In this document: in pieces, positions 7,359-14,308 of the stretch
Layout: each line of letters opens with the position of its first letter
Position numbering within the stretch: the first letter of the stretch is position 1
DNA from: Streptomyces purpureus
Lineage (GTDB): Bacteria; Actinomycetota; Actinomycetes; Streptomycetales; Streptomycetaceae
Assembly (NCBI RefSeq): GCF_014648195.1
Contig: NZ_BMQQ01000012.1
Coordinates: 80,381 to 144,380 of the forward strand
Direction: 5' to 3'
DNA: 64,000 nt
Position numbers and translations under genes: made by a program
The notes under the pieces: generated by a model
Databases searched by the model: none
The model's input: the letters and a program-made list of their open reading frames with translations, nothing else
Told to the model about the DNA's origin: nothing

Positions 7359-8273
7359 TCAGATCTTGATGAGCAGCTTCCCGCGCGCGTGCCCCGACTC
7401 GCTCAGCTCATGCGCCTTCGCCGCGTCCGCGAGCGGGAAGACCTCCGCGATACGTACGTCGAGCCGGCCCTCCGCGGCGAGCCGGGCGTGCTCGGTGAGT
7501 CCGGCGCGGACGACCTCCGAGGGCGTACCTCCACCGGTGAAGACGACGCCGTGCGCGGCGGCGTCCGGGTCTGCGATGGTGACGACCCGCTCGGCGGAGC
7601 CGCCCACGAGCTCGATCGAGAGCGGCAGGACGCCGGCGCCCGCCGCGTCGAAGACGGCGTCGATGCCCTGGGGAGCCGCCTCCTTCACCCGCTCGGCCAG
7701 ACCCTCTCCGTACGCGACGGGGACGGCCCCAAGAGCGCGCAGGTGGTCGTGGTTGGCCGGGGACGCCGTACCGATGACCGTGAGGCCGGCCGCGACGGCC
7801 AGCTGCACGGCGACCGTGCCGACCACGCCCGCGGCGCCGTGGAGCAGCAGCGTCTCGCCGGCCTTGACGCGCAGCAGGTCGAAGACGCGCCGCGCGGTCT
7901 CGCCGGCCACGGGCAGGGCCGCCGCGAGCTCCCAGGAGAGCTTGGCCGGCTTGACGACGATGTCCCCGGCGATGGCGTACTCGGCGTAGGCGCCGGTCTC
8001 CGTCCAGCCCATGACCTCGTCGCCCACGGCGACATGGGTGACGCCCTCGCCGATGGCGTCGACCGTCCCGGCGAACTCCAGGCCCGGGATCATCGGGAAG
8101 GTGGTCGGGTAGAACTCCTCGACCCAGCCGTTACGCCGCTTGTAGTCGAGGGGGTTCACCCCCGCCACAGCCACCTTGACGCGGACCTGGCCGAGGCCGG
8201 GCTCGGGCTTCTCGGCCTCCTCGTGGCGCAGCACGTCCGGGCCGCCGAACTCCTTGTACACGATCGCTTCCAT
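7359..8273 (-). CDS. NADP-dependent quinone oxidoreductase-like protein (MDR superfamily)
   Basis: 304 residues, MEAIVYKEFGGPDVLRHEEA onward. It has a GroES-like N-domain (VAGVNPLDYKRRNG, PGLEFAGTVDAIG) and a Rossmann domain with LLLHGAAGVVGTVAVQLAVA. Structural and catalytic zinc cysteines are missing, as in the zinc-free zeta-crystallin/quinone reductase branch. I chose the ATG at 8273 because the longer frame has non-family sequence. It is divergent from the LuxR-type regulator across 204 bp with direct and inverted repeats, so that regulator may control it. The substrate is unknown. Confidence 0.88.
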   Translation of the reverse strand: MEAIVYKEFGGPDVLRHEEAEKPEPGLGQVRVKVAVAGVNPLDYKRRNGWVEEFYPTTFPMIPGLEFAGTVDAIGEGVTHVAVGDEVMGWTETGAYAEYAIAGDIVVKPAKLSWELAAALPVAGETARRVFDLLRVKAGETLLLHGAAGVVGTVAVQLAVAAGLTVIGTASPANHDHLRALGAVPVAYGEGLAERVKEAAPQGIDAVFDAAGAGVLPLSIELVGGSAERVVTIADPDAAAHGVVFTGGGTPSEVVRAGLTEHARLAAEGRLDVRIAEVFPLADAAKAHELSESGHARGKLLIKI

Positions 8274-8336
8274 GACTGTTCTCCCCGCTTGGTCGGTCGT
8301 CCGGTGTGGTGCCGGTTTGGTGCCGGTGTGTTCCGG

Positions 8337-8372
8337 ACCGGTTGATGAACCGGCCGGTGAACCGGTTGATGA
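8337..8372. promoter_or_regulatory. Direct repeat in divergent promoter region
   Basis: ACCGGTTGATGA occurs at 8337-8348 and 8361-8372, exactly 24 nt apart, with AACCGG/CCGGTGAACCGG half-sites between them. It lies between the divergent oxidoreductase and LuxR-type genes. A tandem operator is a reasonable reading; the binding protein is unknown. Confidence 0.5.
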
Positions 8373-8409
8373 CCTAAGCCTGGGGCGCAGGGACAGCCGT
8401 TCCGGCCAG

Positions 8410-8441
8410 CCTTTCGGACAGTCCCCGCTGGCCGAAAGGCC
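8410..8441. promoter_or_regulatory. Inverted repeat upstream of LuxR-type gene
   Basis: GCCTTTCGG and CCGAAAGGC form perfect 9-bp arms separated by 14 nt. It is 37 nt upstream of the regulator's ATG, just upstream of the likely -10. It may be an autoregulatory operator. Confidence 0.5.
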
Positions 8442-8465
8442 AGGCGAGGGTGGGGTGGTGCTGAC

Positions 8466-8471
8466 TAGGCT
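8466..8471 (+). promoter_or_regulatory. Putative -10 of LuxR-type gene (leaderless)
   Basis: TAGGCT ends 6 nt before the ATG at 8478 and there is no Shine-Dalgarno sequence, so the transcript probably starts at or next to the ATG. Confidence 0.5.
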
Positions 8472-8477
8472 GCTCTC

Positions 8478-9869
8478 ATGGAGCTGATCGGAACGGTCAC
8501 CGGAACGGTGACCCCCCTGCCCGCCCCGAGGACCGTGCCCGCGGTGGCCCTGGTGGAGGAGCCCGTCGCGGGCCCCGGCCCCGGTTCCGCTCCGCTCACC
8601 ACCGGCCCCGACACGCTCGCGGCGCTCACCGCGGGATACGACATCATCCGGCAGCCGCTGGGGCAGATCCTGCCCCGGCTTTCCTTGACCCTCGCCGAGC
8701 TGATCCCGCACGAGGCCGCCGCCGAACTCTCCACTCACTGCGCGTTCTCGCCTTTCAAGGCATACGGGGAAGCGGAGTTGACCGACCGGATCAGCACGGC
8801 CGAGCTGGACCCGCTCTTCACCGCCACTGCCGCCGGGCAGCCCTGGCAGGGCAGGGCGCAGATCGCGGGAGCCGAGCGTTCCGTCATCACGTTCATGACG
8901 GACGCGACCCCCCGGGGCGCGCTGCTCGTCCTCGTACGGGCCGACGGCGTCGCGCCCGCCGGGGAACCCGAACTCGCGGTCGCCCAGCAGCTCTGGTCAC
9001 TGGTGACCAGCCATTTCGACCGGCTGTCCGCGGAGGCCGCGCCCGGCGCGCTTGCCCGGTCCCGGGCCGCCGCCGACACCCGCTCCCGGGTCATCGCCGA
9101 ACTCACCGCCACCCACGCGGCGACTCTGACCGGGCTCCTCGGGGTGCTGCGCAGCCGCAGCCTGGACGACGCGGCCGCCCGCGCCACCGCCACCGAACTC
9201 GCCGTCTCCGCGCTGGTCGAGCTGCGCGCCGAGGCGGACCGGGACAAGGCCGTCGCCGAGGAGCGGGTCGACGAGGCCTTCGCCCGGCTCGCGGACACCC
9301 TGCGGCCTCTGCTGCGGTACAGCCACGTACGCCTTGAACTCGGCGCCCCGGACTCCACCCGCCATGTGGCCGCCGACGTGGCGCACACGGCGCGGCTGAT
9401 CGTCCGTGAGGTGCTGCTCGCCGTGCTGGATCAGGAGCCGGTGAGCCGGGTCCACGTCGGCTGGCAGGTCGACGAGCACGAACTCCGCGCGTCCGTACGG
9501 GACGACGGGCCGGGCGCCCTCGACCACTGCACCCTGGGGCGGGCCCGGATCGGCGACCGGCTGGAGGTCCTCGGCGGCCGCCTCGACATCGACGCCGTAC
9601 CGGGCTGGGGGACGACGGTCACCGCGATCGTCCCGCTGTCGGCGGCCGACGCCCCGACGGCGAAGACCGCGCCCGACCCGCTCGGGGCGCTGGGCGGCCG
9701 GGAGCTGGAGGTCCTCACGCACCTGGCGATGGGCCACCGCAACCGCGTGATCGCGCAGGAACTGCACATCAGCGAGTCGACGGTGAAGTTCCACGTCGCC
9801 AAGATCCTGACGAAGCTGGGCGTGGCCTCGCGGGGCGAGGCGGCGGCGCTGTTCCACGCGGTGGCGTAG
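8478..9869 (+). CDS. LuxR-family regulator with HATPase-like domain
   Basis: 463 residues. The N-terminal half has a GAF-like sensor region (about 45-190). Residues about 205-270 look like a helical dimerisation segment. The region 285-395 resembles an HATPase_c fold, with RDDGPG as a G1-like box and DRLEVLGGRLDIDAVPGWGT as a G2-like box. The N-box asparagine is not visible (VREVLLAVLDQEP), so ATP binding may be weak or lost. The C-terminus is a NarL/LuxR HTH (GRELEVLTHLAMGHRNRVIA, SESTVKFHVAKILTKLGV). The fusion could sense a ligand and bind DNA in one chain. It probably regulates the divergent oxidoreductase. Confidence 0.85.
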   Translation: MELIGTVTGTVTPLPAPRTVPAVALVEEPVAGPGPGSAPLTTGPDTLAALTAGYDIIRQPLGQILPRLSLTLAELIPHEAAAELSTHCAFSPFKAYGEAELTDRISTAELDPLFTATAAGQPWQGRAQIAGAERSVITFMTDATPRGALLVLVRADGVAPAGEPELAVAQQLWSLVTSHFDRLSAEAAPGALARSRAAADTRSRVIAELTATHAATLTGLLGVLRSRSLDDAAARATATELAVSALVELRAEADRDKAVAEERVDEAFARLADTLRPLLRYSHVRLELGAPDSTRHVAADVAHTARLIVREVLLAVLDQEPVSRVHVGWQVDEHELRASVRDDGPGALDHCTLGRARIGDRLEVLGGRLDIDAVPGWGTTVTAIVPLSAADAPTAKTAPDPLGALGGRELEVLTHLAMGHRNRVIAQELHISESTVKFHVAKILTKLGVASRGEAAALFHAVA

Positions 9870-9932
9870 CCGGCTGGAGCCCCCGTCGGGCAGCGTCAGG
9901 GCGGTCGCCGGGACGGTCGTCGGGGCATTGCT

Positions 9933-10050
9933 CGGCCGACCAGCGACGTGTACCGCGCGAGGGCGCCACCGGGGCCGCTCCGGCCGACCCGCAACGCGTA
10001 CCGCGCGAGGGCGCCATCGAGGCCGCTCCGGCCGACCCGCGACGTGTACC
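9933..10050. repeat. 48-bp tandem repeat, about 2.5 copies
   Basis: CGGCCGACC begins copies at 9933, 9981 and 10029, exactly 48 bp apart. Each continues GC(G/A)ACG(T/C)GTACCGCGCGAGGGCGCC; the third copy diverges after the GTACC. It lies between the LuxR-type gene and the polymerase, and ends 8 nt before the damage-type promoter. Confidence 0.9.
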
Positions 10051-10057
10051 GACGCGA

Positions 10058-10080
10058 TTGTCAGTGGCGGCTGCCACACT
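10058..10080 (+). promoter_or_regulatory. RecA-NDp/PafBC-type promoter of polymerase gene
   Basis: TTGTCAGTG, 8 nt, then CACACT. This matches the TTGTCRGTG-N8-TAnnnT signature of LexA-independent damage promoters except for C in place of the first T of the -10. The ATG follows 7 nt later, so the transcript is predicted to be leaderless. Confidence 0.75.
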
Positions 10081-10087
10081 CGCATGC

Positions 10088-11779
10088 ATGAGCGAAAGGT
10101 GGGCTCTGGCTGCGGCGGAAGGGGACGGGGCACGGCTCGTCCCCCTCGGCTCCGACGGGCTGCCCGCCGGAGCCGTCCGCCACGAGCCGGACCTCGTCGA
10201 GGCGGTCCGGTCCCGCCCCGGTGTGACCCGGTGGGTGTGGCGGGCCACCACGGAGATCTACCCCCGGCTGCTGGCCGCCGGCGTCCGGGTCGAGCGGTGC
10301 TACGACATCGAGGCCGCCGAACTGCTCCTCCTCGGGCACGAGGGGCGGCTCGGGGAGCCGAGGTCGGCGGCCGCGGCCTGGGCGCGGCTGCACCACCGTC
10401 CCGTACCCCCCGACCCGCCGCAGCGCACCGCCGAGCCCGGCTCTCAGGACTCCCTCTTCGAGCCGCAGCCGGTGGCCCTCCCCTTCGACGCCCTCCTGGA
10501 GGTCTACGCGGAGCAGCAGCGAAGACATGATGCCGCCGAGCATCCGGGCCGGATGCGGCTGCTGACAGCGGCCGAGTCGGCGGGGATGCTGGTGGCCGCC
10601 GAGATGCACCGGGCCGGCCTGCCCTGGCGGGCCGACGTCCACCGCGCGGTGCTGCACGAGCTGCTCGGGGAGCGGTACGCGGGCGGTGGTGAGCCGCGCC
10701 GCCTCGCGGAGCTCGCCGACGAGGTGTCGGCGGCGTTCGGACGCAGGGTCCGGCCGGATCTTCCGGCGGACGTGGTGAAGGCGTTCGCACAGGCCGGTAT
10801 CAGGGTGAAGTCCACGCGGCGCTGGGAGTTGGAGGAGCTCGACCACCCAGCGGTGAAGCCGCTCATCGCCTACAAGAAGCTGTACCGGATCTGGACGGCC
10901 CACGGCTGGGGCTGGCTCCAGGACTGGGTGCGGGACGGACGCTTCCGGCCCGAGTACCTGCCGGGAGGCACGGTCTCGGGCCGGTGGACGACCAACGGCG
11001 GCGGGGCGCTGCAGATCCCCAAGGTGATACGGCAGGCGGTCGTCGCCGACGAGGGCTGGCGGCTGGTGGTGGCCGACGCCGACCAGATGGAGCCACGGGT
11101 CCTCGCGGCCATCTCCCGCGACCCGGGCCTCATGGAGGTCGCCGGCCACCCCGACGATCTCTACACCCGCCTGTCGGACCGGGCGTTCGCCGGCGACCGG
11201 GACCACGCCAAACTGGCGCTGCTCGGCGCGATCTACGGACAGACCAGCGGCGACGGCCTGAAGAACCTCGCGGCGCTGCGCCGCCGTTTCCCGAAGGCCG
11301 TGGCCTACGTGGACGAGGCGGCGAAGGCCGGCGAGGAGGGCAGGCTCGTACGGACCTGGCTGGGGCGGACCAGCCCCCGGGCGGCCGGGGCGGGGGACGA
11401 CGACGAGGCGGGCATTCCGCAGGACACCGGCGATGTGCCGGTGACGGAAGGGGGAGGGGAGTTCATCCCGGGCTACGCGTCGACGAACGCGCGCGCCCGC
11501 GGCCGGTTCACCAGGAACTTCGTGGTGCAGGGCAGCGCCGCCGACTGGGCCCTGCTGATGCTGGCCGCCCTGCGCCGGGCGACCGCGGGAATGCGGGCCG
11601 AGCTGGTCTTCTTCCAGCACGACGAGGTCATCGTGCACTGCCCGGCCGAGGAGGCGGAGGCGGTGACGGAAGCGATCCGCGCGGCGGGAGACGAGGCCGG
11701 CCGAATCGCCTTCGGCCCGACCCCGGTGCGGTTCCCGTTCACGACGGCGACGGTGGAGCGCTACTCCGACGCCAAATGA
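10088..11779 (+). CDS. Bifunctional 3'-5' exonuclease/DNA polymerase-like protein (PolA-related)
   Basis: 563 residues. The C-terminal family A palm and fingers are clear: motif A DADQMEPRVLAA (about residue 330), the fingers helix DHAKLALLGAIYGQTSGDG as motif B, and motif C FFQHDEVIVHCP. The N-terminal 190 residues take the place of an exonuclease domain, but I cannot see a full set of DEDD acidic residues. It is shorter than PolI (about 900 aa) and lacks the 5'-3' exonuclease. The RecA-NDp promoter implies a role in DNA damage, possibly gap filling or translesion synthesis. I chose the ATG at 10088 for its fit to the promoter. Confidence 0.85.
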   Translation: MSERWALAAAEGDGARLVPLGSDGLPAGAVRHEPDLVEAVRSRPGVTRWVWRATTEIYPRLLAAGVRVERCYDIEAAELLLLGHEGRLGEPRSAAAAWARLHHRPVPPDPPQRTAEPGSQDSLFEPQPVALPFDALLEVYAEQQRRHDAAEHPGRMRLLTAAESAGMLVAAEMHRAGLPWRADVHRAVLHELLGERYAGGGEPRRLAELADEVSAAFGRRVRPDLPADVVKAFAQAGIRVKSTRRWELEELDHPAVKPLIAYKKLYRIWTAHGWGWLQDWVRDGRFRPEYLPGGTVSGRWTTNGGGALQIPKVIRQAVVADEGWRLVVADADQMEPRVLAAISRDPGLMEVAGHPDDLYTRLSDRAFAGDRDHAKLALLGAIYGQTSGDGLKNLAALRRRFPKAVAYVDEAAKAGEEGRLVRTWLGRTSPRAAGAGDDDEAGIPQDTGDVPVTEGGGEFIPGYASTNARARGRFTRNFVVQGSAADWALLMLAALRRATAGMRAELVFFQHDEVIVHCPAEEAEAVTEAIRAAGDEAGRIAFGPTPVRFPFTTATVERYSDAK

Positions 11780-11862
11780 GCGGGACGGGGGTGTTGTTGG
11801 CGGCGGGCTGGTTGGCGGTGGTCTTGTCGGCGGTGGCCGACGGCCGGGAGCCGGCCATCGGA

Positions 11863-11914
11863 GCCGGGGACGGGAGCGGGGGACGGGAGCGGGGGACGGG
11901 AGCCGGGGACGGGA
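11863..11914. repeat. 13-bp tandem repeat, four copies
   Basis: GC(C/G)GGGGACGGGA is repeated four times in tandem, downstream of the polymerase gene and before the DUF4760-like gene. The surrounding 11780-12030 is G-rich and non-coding by inspection. Confidence 0.9.
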
Positions 11915-12023
11915 GCTGGGCGTCCGAAGCGGGACGTCGTGACCGAGCTGGACGTCGGAAGCTCGTGACCGGAGCCGAGGCTTCGACTTGCCGAAAGCCC
12001 GGCGCCATCGACGAAGGCCTGCC

Positions 12024-12029
12024 TAGGGT
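12024..12029 (+). promoter_or_regulatory. Putative -10 of DUF4760-like gene
   Basis: TAGGGT lies 8 nt before the GTG at 12038 and no Shine-Dalgarno sequence is present, which suggests a leaderless mRNA. Confidence 0.4.
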
Positions 12030-12037
12030 GACCGCCT

Positions 12038-12574
12038 GTGACGACATACGAACGCCTGTCGCTGATCGCCTCCTTCGGAGCCCTCGCCGTGAGCGTGATC
12101 GCCTTCGGAGCACTCGCCTGGCAGCTGTTGATGCTGGCCCGCGCCACCCGCCTCGACCACGACCGCCGGCGCAAGCAGGCGACGATGGAGTATCTGAGCA
12201 CGACGATGGACCGGCGCCGGGAGCTGCGGAACGCCGGCATCCCGGACGACCGTGACGAGCAGGCAGTCGAGGCGCTGGTGACCCGCGCGCTGGGCGGCGA
12301 CGCCGACGCGGCCCGCCTCATCTCCAGTTATCTGACGATCTACAACTACCTCGGCGTGGCAGCCCAGTCGGACGCCTTCGACCTCTCCCTCATCGACCGC
12401 GCGTGGGGCGGCTCGATCGTCGCGCTCACCGAGCACTACCGGCCCTGGATCACGGAGCAGCGCGCCCGGCAGGGGGAACCCCGGCTGTACGAGGACCTGG
12501 AGTGGCTGGGCCGCTCGATGACCCCGCGCCGTACGGTCCCGCCGCAGCACACGCCACGTACACCCGTGCCCTAG
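12038..12574 (+). CDS. DUF4760-like membrane protein
   Basis: 178 residues from a GTG start. One TM helix at residues about 8-33 (LIASFGALAVSVIAFGALAW) is followed by a basic stop-transfer and a cytoplasmic helical domain. That domain contains RKQATMEYLSTTMDRRRELR and SSYLTIYNYLGVAAQ, the pattern of DUF4760-type proteins. The function is unknown; such single-TM helical proteins often sit near defence or stress genes. The TAG stop shares the tetranucleotide CTAG with the stop of the convergent GNAT gene. It could be paired functionally with the two-TM protein at 13255. Confidence 0.7.
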   Translation: MTTYERLSLIASFGALAVSVIAFGALAWQLLMLARATRLDHDRRRKQATMEYLSTTMDRRRELRNAGIPDDRDEQAVEALVTRALGGDADAARLISSYLTIYNYLGVAAQSDAFDLSLIDRAWGGSIVALTEHYRPWITEQRARQGEPRLYEDLEWLGRSMTPRRTVPPQHTPRTPVP

Positions 12575-13140
12575 ACGCCGCCCCGCGCCGTCAGAGGCGC
12601 GTCGGGCACCGTCCGGGTGGCGGCAGCTCGTTGGGCGAGCCAGCCGGACCGCCGGCCCGGGTGGACGCAGGTCCGTACGTGGGTGAAGCCGAGCCGCTCG
12701 TAGTAGGCGTGCAGCCGGGGGTTCGTACGCCACACATCGACCCTGACCCACGCGCGCCCCTCCCGCTCGGCCACGCCGCACGCCCAGTCGACGACGCGCT
12801 CACCGAGCCGCCGCCCGGCCGCGCGCCGGGCGACGATGAGCTTGTCGAGGTAGAAGGCGGATTCGGGCCGGTCGTCCGCGGTCCAGAAGTCCACGTCGGC
12901 GGAGCCCCGGCTGACGGTCGCCAGCGCGTCCCCGCCCAGGGCGTCGACGACGACCCAGGTGTTGCCCTGCTCGACGACCCGCCGCCACTTCTCGAGGGCG
13001 ACGGGCCCGGTCCGGGCGTCACTCCACTGATCGCTCCCCCGGTCCCGCAGCCACCGCGTGGCCTCCGCGCGCAGCGCGAGCAGCGCGGGAAGGTCGTCGG
13101 GCCGGGCGGGACGGAGATATTCGTCGGCCACCGCACTCAT
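12571..13140 (-). CDS. GNAT-family N-acetyltransferase
   Basis: 189 residues. GNAT motif A is seen as YLDKLIVARRAAGRRLGERV (about residues 98-117), followed by WVRVDVWRTNPRLHAYYERL and GFTHVRTC, which form motif B. It would transfer acetyl from acetyl-CoA to an amine; the substrate is not predictable. The ATG has a TAGCCT element 6 nt upstream, so the mRNA is probably leaderless. Its stop overlaps that of the convergent DUF4760-like gene. Confidence 0.88.
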   Translation of the reverse strand: MSAVADEYLRPARPDDLPALLALRAEATRWLRDRGSDQWSDARTGPVALEKWRRVVEQGNTWVVVDALGGDALATVSRGSADVDFWTADDRPESAFYLDKLIVARRAAGRRLGERVVDWACGVAEREGRAWVRVDVWRTNPRLHAYYERLGFTHVRTCVHPGRRSGWLAQRAAATRTVPDAPLTARGGV

Positions 13141-13146
13141 GCGGCG

Positions 13147-13152
13147 AGGCTA
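13147..13152 (-). promoter_or_regulatory. Putative -10 of GNAT gene (leaderless)
   Basis: TAGCCT on the minus strand lies 6 nt before the ATG at 13140. Confidence 0.45.
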
Positions 13153-13254
13153 CAGGCTGCCGGGGCGCACCGGCGCGGGGCTCGTCTGATTCGCCTGTGC
13201 CGCGCGAACCCAGCGGCTACCATCACGCTCCTGCGACAGAGGAGCGAGCCGCCC

Positions 13255-14004
13255 GTGAACACCTATCTGGAGACGGCAGTTGCCGTGGCGAGCGCGGTCA
13301 TGGCAGCCACCGGCACCGGCATCGCCTGGCGCGCGGTGCGCTCCTCCCTCGACAGCCAAGTGGCCAAGGAACGCAAGCGCCTTCGCGAATCACTGAACGC
13401 CCAGGAGATGCACATCGGCGGGGACCTGGTGATCAACACCGGCCCTGGGATGACGAACCCGGACGGCTCACCCGACGAGGCGGCGATCGCCCGAGCAGCA
13501 CAGCAGCGGATCGACGACGACCGGTTCGCCGAACTGCTCGTGGAGTACTACGCGTACGGCCTGGCGCAGGCCCGCAACAGCTTCCTGACCAGCCAGTGGT
13601 TCGCCGGCCTCGGCGCGACGATCCTGCTGCTCGGCGTGGGCCTTGCCATCTGGCGCGCGGAAACCACCGGCGACCTCTACCTCTCCATCGCCACCAGCGC
13701 CTTCGGCCTGGTGACGGCCCTCATAGGCCAGCTCTTCCACCGCCGCGCGGACCTCGCCTTGAGCCACATGGCGCAACAGACCGACTCCCTGCGGGACGAC
13801 ATGCGCACGGAGCGCTCCACAGAACAAGCGATCATGCTCCTGGCGGCCGTCTCGGACCCGGCGACGAAGACCCGCCTCCAAGCCGGCCTGATCATGAAAC
13901 TCGCCGGCTCCGACCTCCCCCAGATCACGGCCCCGATCACCGCCCCGACCCCGGACCCAACCCTCCCGAAGCAGACGCCGCCTCACCCGGAACCAGCCAA
14001 CTGA
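13255..14004 (+). CDS. Two-TM protein resembling the TRADD-N-associated membrane domain family
   Basis: 249 residues from a GTG start with GGAG 10 nt upstream. There is an N-terminal hydrophobic helix (VAVASAVMAATGTGIAW), then a polar region with a short beta-like MHIGGDLVINTGPGM. A conserved-looking block RFAELLVEYYAYGLAQARNS leads into two adjacent TM helices (FAGLGATILLLGVGLAIW and SIATSAFGLVTALIGQLF). It ends in a helical RADLALSHMAQQTDSLRDDM segment and a proline-rich tail. The helix plus 2-TM arrangement is reminiscent of the cyanobacterial TRADD-N-associated TM family, found in immune or signalling conflict proteins; this is from memory and needs a profile search. It could be a pore or scaffold. 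Confidence 0.6.
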   Translation: MNTYLETAVAVASAVMAATGTGIAWRAVRSSLDSQVAKERKRLRESLNAQEMHIGGDLVINTGPGMTNPDGSPDEAAIARAAQQRIDDDRFAELLVEYYAYGLAQARNSFLTSQWFAGLGATILLLGVGLAIWRAETTGDLYLSIATSAFGLVTALIGQLFHRRADLALSHMAQQTDSLRDDMRTERSTEQAIMLLAAVSDPATKTRLQAGLIMKLAGSDLPQITAPITAPTPDPTLPKQTPPHPEPAN

Positions 14005-14053
14005 GACCGGAACTGAGACCGAGCCCGGGACGTCAACTGCGGCAGACAACCAA

Positions 14054-14087
14054 AAACCCCAGCTCGGAAGAGTCCGACCTGGGGTTT
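14054..14087 (-). terminator. Terminator of tRNA-Thr
   Basis: AAACCCCAG and CTGGGGTTT form a 9-bp stem. On the minus strand it is followed by TTTTTGG, giving a U tract. It lies 7 nt beyond the tRNA 3' end. Confidence 0.85.
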
Positions 14088-14093
14088 CAACGG

Positions 14094-14167
14094 AGCCGCC
14101 TTCGGGATTCGAACCCGAGACCTACGCATTACGAGTGCGTTGCTCTGGCCAACTGAGCTAAGGCGGC
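14094..14167 (-). tRNA. tRNA-Thr (CGT)
   Basis: 74 nt on the minus strand. Acceptor arms are GCCGCCT and AGGCGGC, the D arm is GCTC/GAGC, and the anticodon stem-loop ACGCA-CTCGTAA-TGCGT has anticodon CGT. The T arm is TCGGG-TTCGAAT-CCCGA with discriminator T. CCA is not encoded. It reads ACG, a frequent threonine codon in this genome. No attachment-site duplication was noticed nearby. Confidence 0.95.
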
Positions 14168-14308
14168 ATGCCGTGCGTTCCCTGAAGTGGGTGCAGCAGC
14201 GTCGCCAAGTCTACACAGTGAAAACCAGTGCCTCGCACACCCTCAGCGAGGCCCTCCCCTGGCCTGATGTCGGGCGTAACGGGAGATTACCGGCCATACT
14301 CATTGATC

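Noticed and set aside
9933..10050. 48-bp repeats as a CRISPR array
   Set aside because: The units are directly abutting with no unique spacers and there are no cas genes.
14094..14167. tRNA-Thr as an integration site of a mobile element
   Set aside because: No integrase, excisionase or duplicated tRNA 3' end was seen in the flanks.
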